This document shows positions 11,611-21,100 of a stretch of DNA of 64,000 bases, piece by piece. The translations under genes were made by a program, and so were the position numbers. How positions within the stretch are numbered: the stretch's first letter is position 1; each line of letters opens with the position of its first letter. The DNA is from Cellulophaga sp. L1A9 (lineage in GTDB: Bacteria > Bacteroidota > Bacteroidia > Flavobacteriales > Flavobacteriaceae): positions 2,914,001 through 2,978,000 of the forward strand of contig NZ_CP047027.1 in the NCBI RefSeq assembly GCF_009797025.1, given 5' to 3'. A model generated the notes under the pieces. That model saw only the letters and a program-made list of their open reading frames with translations. It was not told the DNA's origin and made no database searches.

Positions 11611-13551
11611 ATGGTTAGAAAAATACTTTTTACAGTAGGTCTACTACTTATTTCAATTGGAAGTTTATCCGCACAAGAAAAAAGTCTTGAACGCGCTAAT
11701 ACCAAATATGACGAATTCTCGTTTAGCCCTGCTATCGATATTTATAAGAAGGTTCTTGATAAAGGTTTTGTTTCAGCAGAACTATTAAAGAAGTTAGGAA
11801 ATTCTTATTACTTCAATGCTGAATATAAAAATGCATCTGAAATTTATGAAAGGCTGGTAACGGAATATCAATCGGAGGTAACTCCAGATTATTATTTTAG
11901 ATACGCACAGACCTTAAGAAGTTTAGGAGAATATGAGGCGGCGGATGATTTAATGCAGAAATTTTCAGAGATCACTTCTGCCGAAGATTATAGAGCTAAT
12001 AACTTTACTTCGGATAGAGATTATAGAAAAGAGATTAAGGAAAATTCGGGGAGATATACCCTTAAGTCATTTGAATTTAATACGGTATATTCAGAGTTTG
12101 CACCTGCATATTATAAAGAAGGTTTGTTGTTTTCGTCAGATAGAGATACAGGTAACTTAGCGAGATATAGACATACTTGGAATTCTAAAGATTTCTTAGA
12201 CATCTATAAAGTAAATGCAGATAGTCTTTCTATGGGTAGGGTTGTTAAAATGAATAAAAACATTAACACCCGATTGCATGAATCTACAGTAGCAGCAACT
12301 AGAGGTGGCAGTGTAATATACTTTACGAGAAACAATTTCAAAGAAGGTAAATCTACAAAAGATGAAAACGGAGTAATTCGTTTAAAGATTTTTAGAGCTA
12401 TTATCCAAGATAGTATAGTAGCGTATCTTGAAGAGCTTCCTTTTAATAGTGATAGCTATTCTGTTGCGCACCCGGCGTTGAGTCCTGATGAAAAAACATT
12501 GTACTTTGCATCAGATATGCCTGGTACTTTGGGTGAATCAGATATTTTTAAAGTAACAATCAACGATGATAGAACATTTAGTACGCCTGAGAATCTTGGG
12601 AGTTCAATAAATACTGAAGCAAGAGAAACATTTCCTTTTGTATCAAGTGAAGATGTATTATACTTTTCTTCAGAAGGCCACCCGGGTTTAGGAGGCTTAG
12701 ATGTTTTTGCGACTAAAATTAGGGATAACGATTATACGGGTAACGTAAAAAATGTTGGGGAGCCTATAAACGGGCAGTTAGATGACTTTACGTTTATATT
12801 TAATGAAGATGACAGAACGGGGTATTTTGCATCTAATAGAGCTACTGGTTTAGGAAATGATGATATCTATAGTTTTGTAGAAAACATCCCATTACAATTA
12901 GAATGTAGACAGGAAATTTCAGGTGTCGTTAGAGATAAAATTTCGAATCAGGTTTTGGTAGGAGCTACTGTAAAAGTGATCAACGAAGACAATATTGAAA
13001 TTTTACAAACACTTACGGATGCTAACGGGTATTATGAAATTTTAATTGATTGTGATCAAGGAAATTTTGTTCGTGCTATGACAGATGGGTATATTCCGTC
13101 AGAAGAGTATATGGGAGAATCTGATGGCGAGCCTAAAGTAATTGATTTTTACTTAGAACGTGATAAGGTTTCAGGTGGTTTTGGTGACGATTTAGCGAAG
13201 TTATTGCAATTGAGTACGATATATTTCGATCTAAATAAATATAATATTAGACCAGATGCAGAAATTGAGATTCAGAAAGTAATTGCAGCCATGGAGAAGT
13301 ATCCTAGTTTGAAAATTAAAGTTAATTCTCATACGGATAGTCGTGGTAAAGATGCTTATAACTTATGGTTGTCTCAAAAAAGAGCAGAATCTACGGTTGG
13401 TTATATGGTTTCAAAAGGAATTGCTGCAGATAGATTAGAGGGTGAAGGTTTCGGAGAAACCAAACTGGTAAATAATTGCGGTAACAATTCTAAATGTTCT
13501 TCTAAGGAGCATGATTTAAACAGAAGATCAGAATTTATTATTAGGGAATAA
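11611..13551 (+). CDS. OmpA-family protein with TPR, PD40 propeller and peptidoglycan-binding domain
   Basis: A 646-residue envelope protein. Domain order is: signal peptide ending SIGSLSAQ; TPR-like helices (residues ~25-130); a WD40-like/PD40 propeller (~150-420) with repeated SPDEKTLYFASD and VLYFSSEGHPGLGGLDVF motifs; a carboxypeptidase-regulatory-like beta-sandwich (~429-510, ISGVVRDKISNQVLVGATV); and a C-terminal OmpA domain (~525-646, NSHTDSRGKDAYNLWLSQKRA) that should bind peptidoglycan. This architecture recurs beside PorP/SprF genes and resembles the PorE class associated with T9SS. It lies 9 bp after the SprF gene, forming a three-gene operon with the TSP3 giant and ending at a terminator. 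Confidence 0.93.
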   Translation: MVRKILFTVGLLLISIGSLSAQEKSLERANTKYDEFSFSPAIDIYKKVLDKGFVSAELLKKLGNSYYFNAEYKNASEIYERLVTEYQSEVTPDYYFRYAQTLRSLGEYEAADDLMQKFSEITSAEDYRANNFTSDRDYRKEIKENSGRYTLKSFEFNTVYSEFAPAYYKEGLLFSSDRDTGNLARYRHTWNSKDFLDIYKVNADSLSMGRVVKMNKNINTRLHESTVAATRGGSVIYFTRNNFKEGKSTKDENGVIRLKIFRAIIQDSIVAYLEELPFNSDSYSVAHPALSPDEKTLYFASDMPGTLGESDIFKVTINDDRTFSTPENLGSSINTEARETFPFVSSEDVLYFSSEGHPGLGGLDVFATKIRDNDYTGNVKNVGEPINGQLDDFTFIFNEDDRTGYFASNRATGLGNDDIYSFVENIPLQLECRQEISGVVRDKISNQVLVGATVKVINEDNIEILQTLTDANGYYEILIDCDQGNFVRAMTDGYIPSEEYMGESDGEPKVIDFYLERDKVSGGFGDDLAKLLQLSTIYFDLNKYNIRPDAEIEIQKVIAAMEKYPSLKIKVNSHTDSRGKDAYNLWLSQKRAESTVGYMVSKGIAADRLEGEGFGETKLVNNCGNNSKCSSKEHDLNRRSEFIIRE

Positions 13552-13571
13552 CAGCTCTTAAAATTACATAA

Positions 13572-13610
13572 AAAAGGCAGCTACTATACTGGTAGCTGCC
13601 TTTTAGTTTT
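13572..13610 (+). terminator. Rho-independent terminator after the TSP3-SprF-OmpA operon
   Basis: Stem AAAAGGCAGCTAC / GTAGCTGCCTTTT with a short loop, followed by TTTTAGTTTTTT-like T-rich sequence. It lies about 20 bp after the OmpA-family stop codon. Confidence 0.9.
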
Positions 13611-13750
13611 TTACATATTTATCAATTACGGGAAGTAAATTTTGCTGATTTAACAATCAAAATCCATTTGTTAACAATATTTTTGTAGGATTTTACATCT
13701 TTTTTTCTCTAAGTACACAACAAAATTTTCGAATTAGACTAGCGGATACA

Positions 13751-13758
13751 TACTTTTG
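13751..13758 (+). promoter_or_regulatory. Candidate -7 element for the split Calx-beta adhesin gene
   Basis: TACTTTTG matches TAnnTTTG; an imperfect TTC at the -33 distance lies 20 bp upstream. If used, transcription would start at about 13764, which makes the GTG at 13760 unusable and favours the in-frame GTG at 13802 as the start of the following gene. Confidence 0.45.
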
Positions 13759-13801
13759 GGTGTTGAATAATTTCATTCTAGCACTAACCAAAGTTTCTAT
13801 C

Positions 13802-15430
13802 GTGATAAATAAAATAATACTAACCTTTATACTGCTATTTTCTGCAGTACAGATGGTACGGGCACAATGTTCAAATACTGAATATGGTATAGCTACTAGT
13901 TTTGCAGCAAATATTACCAATACGAATAATATTTTGGGTGCTCCCAATAATCAATCTACTGTTTTTGGCGCTAATTCTCAATTAGTTGTTCGTTTAGCTA
14001 ATCCAGTTCTGGTGGGTACTCAAATTACTATAAGACTTCGTAGAAATACCAATAATGCAGGGTTATTAATTTATAACTCAGATCAAGAAGCGAGCGGTTA
14101 TAATAATTTAGCCCAATATAACTCAACAAACACAGCGCTAGGTTCAACAATAAATGTAACGTATACAGCAAACCGTACTATAGAATACCTATTATTTCTA
14201 GGCAATTCTAATAATGGAGAAACATTTAGTGTAGATGCTATCAGTTACTGTGCTCCAGATGACCCAAATATTTTAGTTGATGATGTTTCAATTTCAGAAA
14301 ATTCAGGTTCTGCAATTTTTAATGCCGTTCATGATGGGTCAGCCACTGCAGGAAGTTTCTCTGTAAATTATCTTATAACAGCAGGCTCCGCAACAGCGGG
14401 TGTAGATTATACCACAAGTTCTGGAGTATATACAGGAACCCTAAATTTTAATGGTACCAGTGGAGATACAGAACAAATAACCGTTTTAATAACCGATGAT
14501 TTAGATTTTGAAGGTCCGGAGACCTATACTATAAGTTTTACGTCAGTATCAGATGCATCAGTAGTTATTACAGATACAGCCACTGGAACAATTAACGATA
14601 ATGATATCCCAGCAAATACACCATTAACATTGTTTTCAGAATTTAATGGCTATTTTGATTATGCATTAACAGGAGGGAGTTTAAGAGATACGTCTAATCC
14701 TACTACTTCCATAGTGGCTAGTTCTTCTAATACCTTAACAACCGCAGTTCCTGCAACTGCACAAATTAAAAAGGCATATTTGTTTTGGACTCATTCTGGC
14801 GCTACCCCTGATCTTTCTATAACATTTGAAAATCAAACTGTTGCTGCAGATTATGCGAATCAATATGTTATTAGTAGTTTATCATTTTATGCATTATTTG
14901 CTGATGTTACAACGTTGATTAACGGTATAGGAGTGAGCAATTTAAATAGTACCACTTTTGATTTTTCAGATTTAAATGTTGATAACTCGGGCAGTTACGC
15001 AAGTGGAAATGTTACCTTGGGTGGTTGGAGTTTGATGATCTTTTATGAAGAGCCAACCTTACCGGCAGTGTCTATTAATCTCTATCAAGGTTTTATCGGG
15101 TATCAAAATACTTCTACACCGGTTAGTTTTGCTTTAGATGGTTTCTATGCTATTTCTACCGTTGGTGCCAAAGCAACTTTCTTATCTTGGGAAGGTGATC
15201 CATCTAGTGGTGGTGAACTATTATCACTAACTACTTCTTTGGGAACTAATGAATTGTCTGGTGATGGTGATAATATAGGTGCAGTTGACAATCCTTTTAA
15301 TGGAACCATTTTTGACAATACTGTTGTGCCAAATATTAATAACACCACAACTTTTGGCCTAGATTTAGACACCTACGATATTTCTACATTTATTGCTCCT
15401 GCAGAATCTTCAGTAACTGCAAATGTATAA
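13802..15430 (+). CDS. Calx-beta domain surface protein, 5' part of a gene split by an in-frame stop
   Basis: The frame is open from GTG 13760, but the in-frame GTG at 13802 gives an ideal signal peptide (INKIILTFILLFSAVQMVRAQ) and fits the promoter at 13751. The product contains a Calx-beta domain (nt ~14270-14610: VSISENSGSAIF, DDLDFEGPETYTI, ATGTINDND) and then a beta-rich domain of unknown name. It ends at TAA 15428-15430. The next codon is ATG in the same frame, and the downstream frame continues the same domain (GGDFVLLNAVVLKV) without a signal peptide, so the two frames are read as one original gene of ~1230 residues. Whether the product is truncated, read through or a sequencing error cannot be told here. 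Confidence 0.8.
   Translation: MINKIILTFILLFSAVQMVRAQCSNTEYGIATSFAANITNTNNILGAPNNQSTVFGANSQLVVRLANPVLVGTQITIRLRRNTNNAGLLIYNSDQEASGYNNLAQYNSTNTALGSTINVTYTANRTIEYLLFLGNSNNGETFSVDAISYCAPDDPNILVDDVSISENSGSAIFNAVHDGSATAGSFSVNYLITAGSATAGVDYTTSSGVYTGTLNFNGTSGDTEQITVLITDDLDFEGPETYTISFTSVSDASVVITDTATGTINDNDIPANTPLTLFSEFNGYFDYALTGGSLRDTSNPTTSIVASSSNTLTTAVPATAQIKKAYLFWTHSGATPDLSITFENQTVAADYANQYVISSLSFYALFADVTTLINGIGVSNLNSTTFDFSDLNVDNSGSYASGNVTLGGWSLMIFYEEPTLPAVSINLYQGFIGYQNTSTPVSFALDGFYAISTVGAKATFLSWEGDPSSGGELLSLTTSLGTNELSGDGDNIGAVDNPFNGTIFDNTVVPNINNTTTFGLDLDTYDISTFIAPAESSVTANV
15428..15430 (+). other. In-frame TAA interrupting the Calx-beta/SdrD/beta-helix gene
   Basis: The codons read GTA-TAA-ATG-GGA-GGA-GAT. 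The frames either side are identical and the encoded text is continuous for the domain, so a single base change (for example TCA, CAA or AAA to TAA) would explain the break. No frameshift is needed. Confidence 0.8.
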
Positions 15431-17488
15431 ATGGGAGGAGATTTTGTGCTCTTGAATGCAGTAGTGCTAAAAGTGCCATCCAATTTAATTTCTGGAAATA
15501 TTTTTGAAGATGTCAATTATCCGGGCGGGTCAGGTCGTAATTTAAACAATGCTTCAGGGGTTGGAATATCTAATGTTACCGTTGAACTTTATGACAGTTT
15601 CAATACGTTAATGGAGACTACGACAACCAATTTAAGTGGTGATTATTCTTTTGCTGGTATGGTCAATGGCAATTATTCTATACGAGTTGTAAATTCAACC
15701 GTAATATCAACTAGAGGTGGCGGAGCTACCTGTAGCACATGCTATGGAGTGCAAACTTTTAGGGTAGAAAATAGTACAGGATTGTCAGAAATAGTTAACG
15801 AAGTAGGTGGTGCCAATCCTTCATTACAAGATAGCAATCCAGGTGTTTTTACGGGTGCGCAGAGTATAAGTGTTGTTGCCCTTGCAAATAATGGAAAAGC
15901 TAATATCGATTTTGGTTTTAATTTTAATACAATAGTTAATACTAATGAGGATGGACAAGGATCTTTAAATCAATTTATAATAAATTCCAATGATTTAGAT
16001 GAAACAGGCTTAGATATCGCTGCCAATAGTATTTTTGATCCTGCTGCTGGAGAAGATATTTCCATATTTATGATTCCTCCTACGGGTGATGCTCAGGGAA
16101 GAACGGCGGATACAAATTATTCATCAGGTATTTTTGATATCTTCATTCCTAATACTAAATCCTTAGCTGTTATTACAGATGACAATACGAGTATTGATGG
16201 CAGAACGCAAACGGCATATTCTGGAGATACAAATACAGGAACTACTGGGCTAGGTGGCTCTAATGTTGGTGTTTCTGTAAATACTTTAACAACTTTTGCT
16301 AATCCTGAAATTCAGATTCATAGAAATGCAGGAGATTTAATAAGAATTCAAGCGCTGAATACAGTAATTAGGAATGTATCAATATATGCAAATAATAATG
16401 CCGGAATTCGTTTAGATTCAGGAGCTGCTTTAATTACAGAAAATCTTATAGGTGTTAACGCTCAAGGTAATAATTCAGGGAATATTGATTATGGTGTTGA
16501 AGTTGTTGGCGGTGAAATTGTTATACGTGATAATTATATTGCAACGACATCAGATGCAGGTATATTAATTAATGGAGGTACCAGTACATTAATTCAAGGT
16601 AATCAAATTACAGCAAATGGTACAGGGGCTTGTTTTGATAATATAAAGATTCAAAATGGTTCTAGTATTAATATTACAGGTAATTTAATTGAAAAAGCAG
16701 GTGCACTTGGTATTGATACAGATGGCTATGCTGGCAATTTAGTAATTAGTGAAAACACAATACTAAATTCTGGACAAAATGGTGGTGATTGTAGTGGTTC
16801 AATAGAGAATGCAGGAATCAAATTAGACGGTAATAATTCAATAATTTTAAAAAATATAATAGCTTCTAATGGAGGGGCAGGAATTGTTATTTCTGGTGGC
16901 ACAACTACTGGGAATTTAATATCACAGAATTCCATTTTTGCGAATGGAACAGCAGCCCCCGCGCTAGGAATAGATTTAGATGCAACAGATTTAATAGGAG
17001 ATGGAATAACACTTAATGACTCCAGTGATGGAGATTCAGGTCCTAACGGATTATTAAATTTCCCTGTGATTTCCAATGCATTTATATCTGGAGCAAATTT
17101 AGTTATTGAAGGATGGTCACGACCAGGAGCAACAATTGAAGTGTTTTTAACCGATATTAATGAAGGTAGTGCTGTTACAGGAGATAATCAATTGGGTCTT
17201 TCTACAGATTATGGTGAAGGACAAACATATCTCGCTACAGTGACCGAAGGTTCTGCTGCAGATGTATCCGCAGCAGTGAGTCCTTACACAGATGTAGATG
17301 GTAATACAGATAATTCAAATAAATTTAAATTTGTGATACCTGGACCGCTTACTATTGCTGCGGGTAATTTTATTACTTCAACAGCAACAATCTCAAATTC
17401 TACTTCAGAATTCTCACCGTTTAGTATGATCAAAAATTATACGGTAATCACAAATAGAAGGATAACCTATCGGGTAAAGAAAAATTAA
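15431..17488 (+). CDS. SdrD-B / right-handed beta-helix surface protein, 3' part of the split gene
   Basis: The frame continues directly from the upstream stop codon; the first residues (MGGDFVLLNAVVLKV) are the end of the preceding domain. Then come an SdrD B-like domain (residues ~20-112, ISGNIFEDVNYPG, VTVELYDS, TTNLSGDYSFAG), a linker, and a right-handed parallel beta-helix (~290-510, repeated RDNYI, ITGNLIE, ISENTILNSGQNG, ILKNIIASNGGAG). The C-terminus is TVITNRRITYRVKKN, almost the same tail as the lectin protein two genes downstream. It lacks a signal peptide of its own, so independent secretion is unlikely. It may be expressed only by readthrough or reinitiation (TAAATG), or be a dead 3' half. 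Confidence 0.78.
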   Translation: MGGDFVLLNAVVLKVPSNLISGNIFEDVNYPGGSGRNLNNASGVGISNVTVELYDSFNTLMETTTTNLSGDYSFAGMVNGNYSIRVVNSTVISTRGGGATCSTCYGVQTFRVENSTGLSEIVNEVGGANPSLQDSNPGVFTGAQSISVVALANNGKANIDFGFNFNTIVNTNEDGQGSLNQFIINSNDLDETGLDIAANSIFDPAAGEDISIFMIPPTGDAQGRTADTNYSSGIFDIFIPNTKSLAVITDDNTSIDGRTQTAYSGDTNTGTTGLGGSNVGVSVNTLTTFANPEIQIHRNAGDLIRIQALNTVIRNVSIYANNNAGIRLDSGAALITENLIGVNAQGNNSGNIDYGVEVVGGEIVIRDNYIATTSDAGILINGGTSTLIQGNQITANGTGACFDNIKIQNGSSINITGNLIEKAGALGIDTDGYAGNLVISENTILNSGQNGGDCSGSIENAGIKLDGNNSIILKNIIASNGGAGIVISGGTTTGNLISQNSIFANGTAAPALGIDLDATDLIGDGITLNDSSDGDSGPNGLLNFPVISNAFISGANLVIEGWSRPGATIEVFLTDINEGSAVTGDNQLGLSTDYGEGQTYLATVTEGSAADVSAAVSPYTDVDGNTDNSNKFKFVIPGPLTIAAGNFITSTATISNSTSEFSPFSMIKNYTVITNRRITYRVKKN

Positions 17489-17671
17489 TAATCGGATGAA
17501 GTGTAGTGTTTTTAAGTTGAAAAAAGGATAGGATTTGTTGGTAATCAATACCTAACAACAGAACTATTTGTTTTTACGGTTGTATAGTTCACTTTTGCAA
17601 CATTTATTTCCTATTTAAAGGCTAAAGGTAGATTTTTGATAAGTAGACGTACTATCAATAATTCAACCCAA

Positions 17672-17692
17672 CTATTCTATGCAATAGAATAG
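17672..17692 (+). repeat. Perfect 9-bp hairpin in the leader of a small secreted-protein gene
   Basis: CTATTCTAT-GCA-ATAGAATAG, a perfect 9-bp inverted repeat with a 3-nt loop, ending 13 nt before the ATG at 17706. No T tract follows, so it is not a terminator; it could mask the ribosome-binding region or be a protein-binding dyad. The remaining spacer 17489-17705 shows nothing else. Confidence 0.5.
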
Positions 17693-17705
17693 ACAGCCAC
17701 AGCCA

Positions 17706-18149
17706 ATGATTAAAATTGCAAACTTTAGCAGTAGACAACTTATAGCCTTCACCATCTTGCTAATTAGCTTGTTTCATGCACAAGCTATTTATTTTCAAAG
17801 CATTTTCACAGAAAGTGCGGCTACTTATAGTAGTTTACACTTAATAGAAACAAAAGGCGGTAGATCTGCTTGGTCAGATTTTTACAGTCATGAAGTTTCA
17901 GATGTTCTCGTTCTAGAGAACAATAATCATGTTTCCAAAACTTTTTTTTTAATACGTAATAATACATTGATCAATGTGCAAGCTATTTTCGCAGTTGGAC
18001 TGATTGGTGATTGGGCTGAGAGGCAAGCTTTTTCGGGAGCTATTAGTACTGATGGAAGAACAGCAATGCAAATTTTCATTCAAAATACATGGGGTACTTT
18101 TGGCAATGTGGCGCGCAGATGTACATCAATAATAGAATATTCGGTTTAA
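17706..18149 (+). CDS. Small putative secreted protein, no recognised family
   Basis: A 147-residue frame with an N-terminal signal-peptide-like segment (LIAFTILLISLFHAQA). The rest contains several Trp and Arg residues (SAWSDF, GDWAERQAF, NTWGTFGNVARRC), unlike the acidic repeats around it, and no domain I can name. A T9 homopolymer at 17942-17950 is a possible site of slippage, but both alternative frames close at once after it. It lies between two surface-protein genes that share a C-terminal tail which it lacks. It could be a real small exported protein or a decayed remnant; confidence is moderate. Confidence 0.48.
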   Translation: MIKIANFSSRQLIAFTILLISLFHAQAIYFQSIFTESAATYSSLHLIETKGGRSAWSDFYSHEVSDVLVLENNNHVSKTFFLIRNNTLINVQAIFAVGLIGDWAERQAFSGAISTDGRTAMQIFIQNTWGTFGNVARRCTSIIEYSV

Positions 18150-18182
18150 CATATGTTTTATTAAGCACTATTAACAGTATAT

Positions 18183-21100
18183 ATGGATTTATTGAAAAAA
18201 ATAGTATTTACCTTATTCTTTATTTTGGCTGGTTTTAGTACTTATGGCCAAGAGACGATTACAATCGAGGTAAATTGGCCTAATTGGTCTTCTCAAAATA
18301 GAGTAATTTTAAGAAATCCCGCAGCTAATCAGATTGGTTCTGTTTGCAACCCTTCAAATTGTTATGTTAATAATGTTGGAGATAGCTCTTACGATAATAT
18401 AGCAAGTCCAACTTCTTTTTCAGGATTAACTGCCGGAACAGGATATTCATTAGTGCTAGAAGACAGTTTTGGAGATGGTTGGAACGGTTCTGGTGCCTAT
18501 GTACGCGTGTTTCAAAACGGAAATCTAATTACGCAATCAACCTTAAGTAGTGGCTCTTCAAGTACAGTAAGTTTTAATATCGTTACAGCCAATGCACCGC
18601 CTGTCATTTCCGCTACGGGCAATGAGGAATATTGTACAGCAACAAATATACCCGTAGTCCAGTCTATAAGTATTACTGATTCTGATGATACGACAGCGGA
18701 AGCAGTTGCAGTACAAATATCTTCAGGTTATCTTAATGGAGAAGATGTATTAACATTGACTGGTACACATTCTTCAATAACAACAACATGGAGCGCTGTT
18801 GAAGGGAAACTTACATTAGCTGGTCCGGCTACGTTAACCGAATTTGAAAATGCAGTTGCTGCTATACGCTATTCGAGTAGTTCTACGAATCCAACAGGTT
18901 CTAGAAATTTTTCCATTACGGTGGGAGATCCTAATTATTTACCATCTATGGATCATTACTACGAATTTGTTTCTAGTATCGGAATAACGTGGACGGCGGC
19001 TAGAGATGCGGCAGCTTTACGAACCTATTATGGGTTGCAGGGCTATTTAGCTACATTAACTTCGCAAGAAGAAGCAGATTTTTCTGGCTCTCAGGCTCAA
19101 GGTACAGGTTGGATTGGCGCTTCTGATGCTGCTGTTGAGGGTGATTGGCGTTGGGTAACAGGGCCAGAAGCAGGTACCTCTTTTTGGAGTGGAACAAGTT
19201 CAGGGAATACCGTAGGACCTACATTTTTTGCCTATTGGAATGGAGGCGAACCTAATCAATCAGGTAATGAAGATTATGCGCATATTACAGACCCTTCAGT
19301 AGTTAGAGGATCTGGAGGTCCTGGTTCTTGGAATGATTTGAGTAATACAGGGTCAGGGAGCGGAGCATATCAGCCAAAAGGATATATTGTTGAGTATGGT
19401 GGATCAGCAGGAGACCCTACAATAAATATATCAGCTTCCACATCAATTCAACTAGACTCTGAAGCACCTACTTGGATTACTGTAAGTGGCAGTCTCGATG
19501 AAACTTATCAATGTGCAAGTGAAATTGCAACAGTGCCATCTTGTACTGATTTAAGGACAACCTATTTCAATCAAGCACAATATTCTTGGGGTTTTGGACT
19601 TCAAAACTCTACGGGGACTATAGTTCCGGAATGGGAAGTACGTATAAACAATGCCAACTACCAATTAAACCCAACGCAATTATCCAATCAGTCTGCTTTT
19701 ACCTACACAGAAGTAGATAATGGCAATGGAACTTATAATTTAATTTTGACGGGAACAAGTGCTATTCAAGCCTATAGTAGTATTCCAGGTGGAAATATAG
19801 AATGGTCAGGAGTTAATTTTGGTTTTACCCCTACATCTAACGGTATTTCTATTTACTGTGGCTCAGCCGCTCCAACCATGCCAGAGGCAACAGATAATTG
19901 TGCTATAGCCTCAATAGATGAAGTAAGTAATGTTACCGTTAATAATGGCTGTGCCAATAATTATACGCAAACAATTTCTTATCAGGCTACAGATACTAAT
20001 GGTAATTTGAGTTCTTTGTTTGTAAAGACTATAACGGTTAATGACAATACGCTACCCACTGCCAGTAACCCAAATGATGTAACTGTATATTGTCGCTCAG
20101 ATTTTCCAGTACCGGACAGTACCGTAGTAGATGACGAATCAGATAATTGTACGAGTAACCCCGTAGTCACTTTTATTAGTGATTCGAGTGATGGACTTTC
20201 AAATCCTGAAACAATTACGAGAACCTATTCGGTTACTGATGATTGTAGTAACGCTATTAATGTCACCCAACAAATAAAGGTGTATGCTGTTACTATAAAT
20301 ACGGCGCCAACACATCAATACGCGATTATTGGAGATGATGCTGTTTTTTCTGTAGCAGCAACAGGTGGTGCTAGTGGTAATTTAGCGTATCAATGGCAGC
20401 AAAGCATAGATAATGGTGCTACTTTTACAAATATCTCTGGAGCAACCAATAGCAGCTATACAGTATCAAACGTAAGTATGGCAGATCATAAAAAACAATT
20501 TCGAGTTTCAGTTTATGATTCAGCTCATATTTGTACTGATGAATATTCAAATGAAGTTATATTGTTTGTAGACGAAGATACAGATGCAGATGGGATCTTA
20601 AATATATTAGATTTTGATGATGATAATGATGGAATTTTAGATACTGACGAAGGTTGTGGGAATTTAATAATGAACCCTTCTTTTGAACAACAAGATTTTA
20701 CTGATCCAGCAACTTTTCCAAATGGATTTACAGATGGTTCTGGTACATTTATAGGCGCAACATACAATACAAATGCGTTAGCAGGTTGGAATTATACGAC
20801 TAATTTAGATGGCTGGGTAGGCGGAGGAAGTCCATCTTGGACTCCAGACGTTTATGCTCTAGCATACCATGGCAACCAATATATAGATGTTACAGGTAAC
20901 AATGATGTAACAAGTGGAGTGAACAACACGCTTTCTCAAATCATCACCACAGAAATTGGTAAAACATACCTGTTTTCATTCTTTTGGGGTGAAGATATAG
21001 GGCATGAGACAGGAACACAAGTAACATTAGATGTAGACGTAATAGATTCTGGGAATACGCATATTATTGATGAAACGCTAAATTACACCGCAGAGGGTCT

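Noticed and set aside
15431..15450. An independent gene starting at ATG 15431
   Set aside because: The first residues belong to the domain upstream, no signal peptide is present though the domains are extracellular, and the frame is the same as that of the preceding gene; reinitiation is possible but an independent gene is unlikely.
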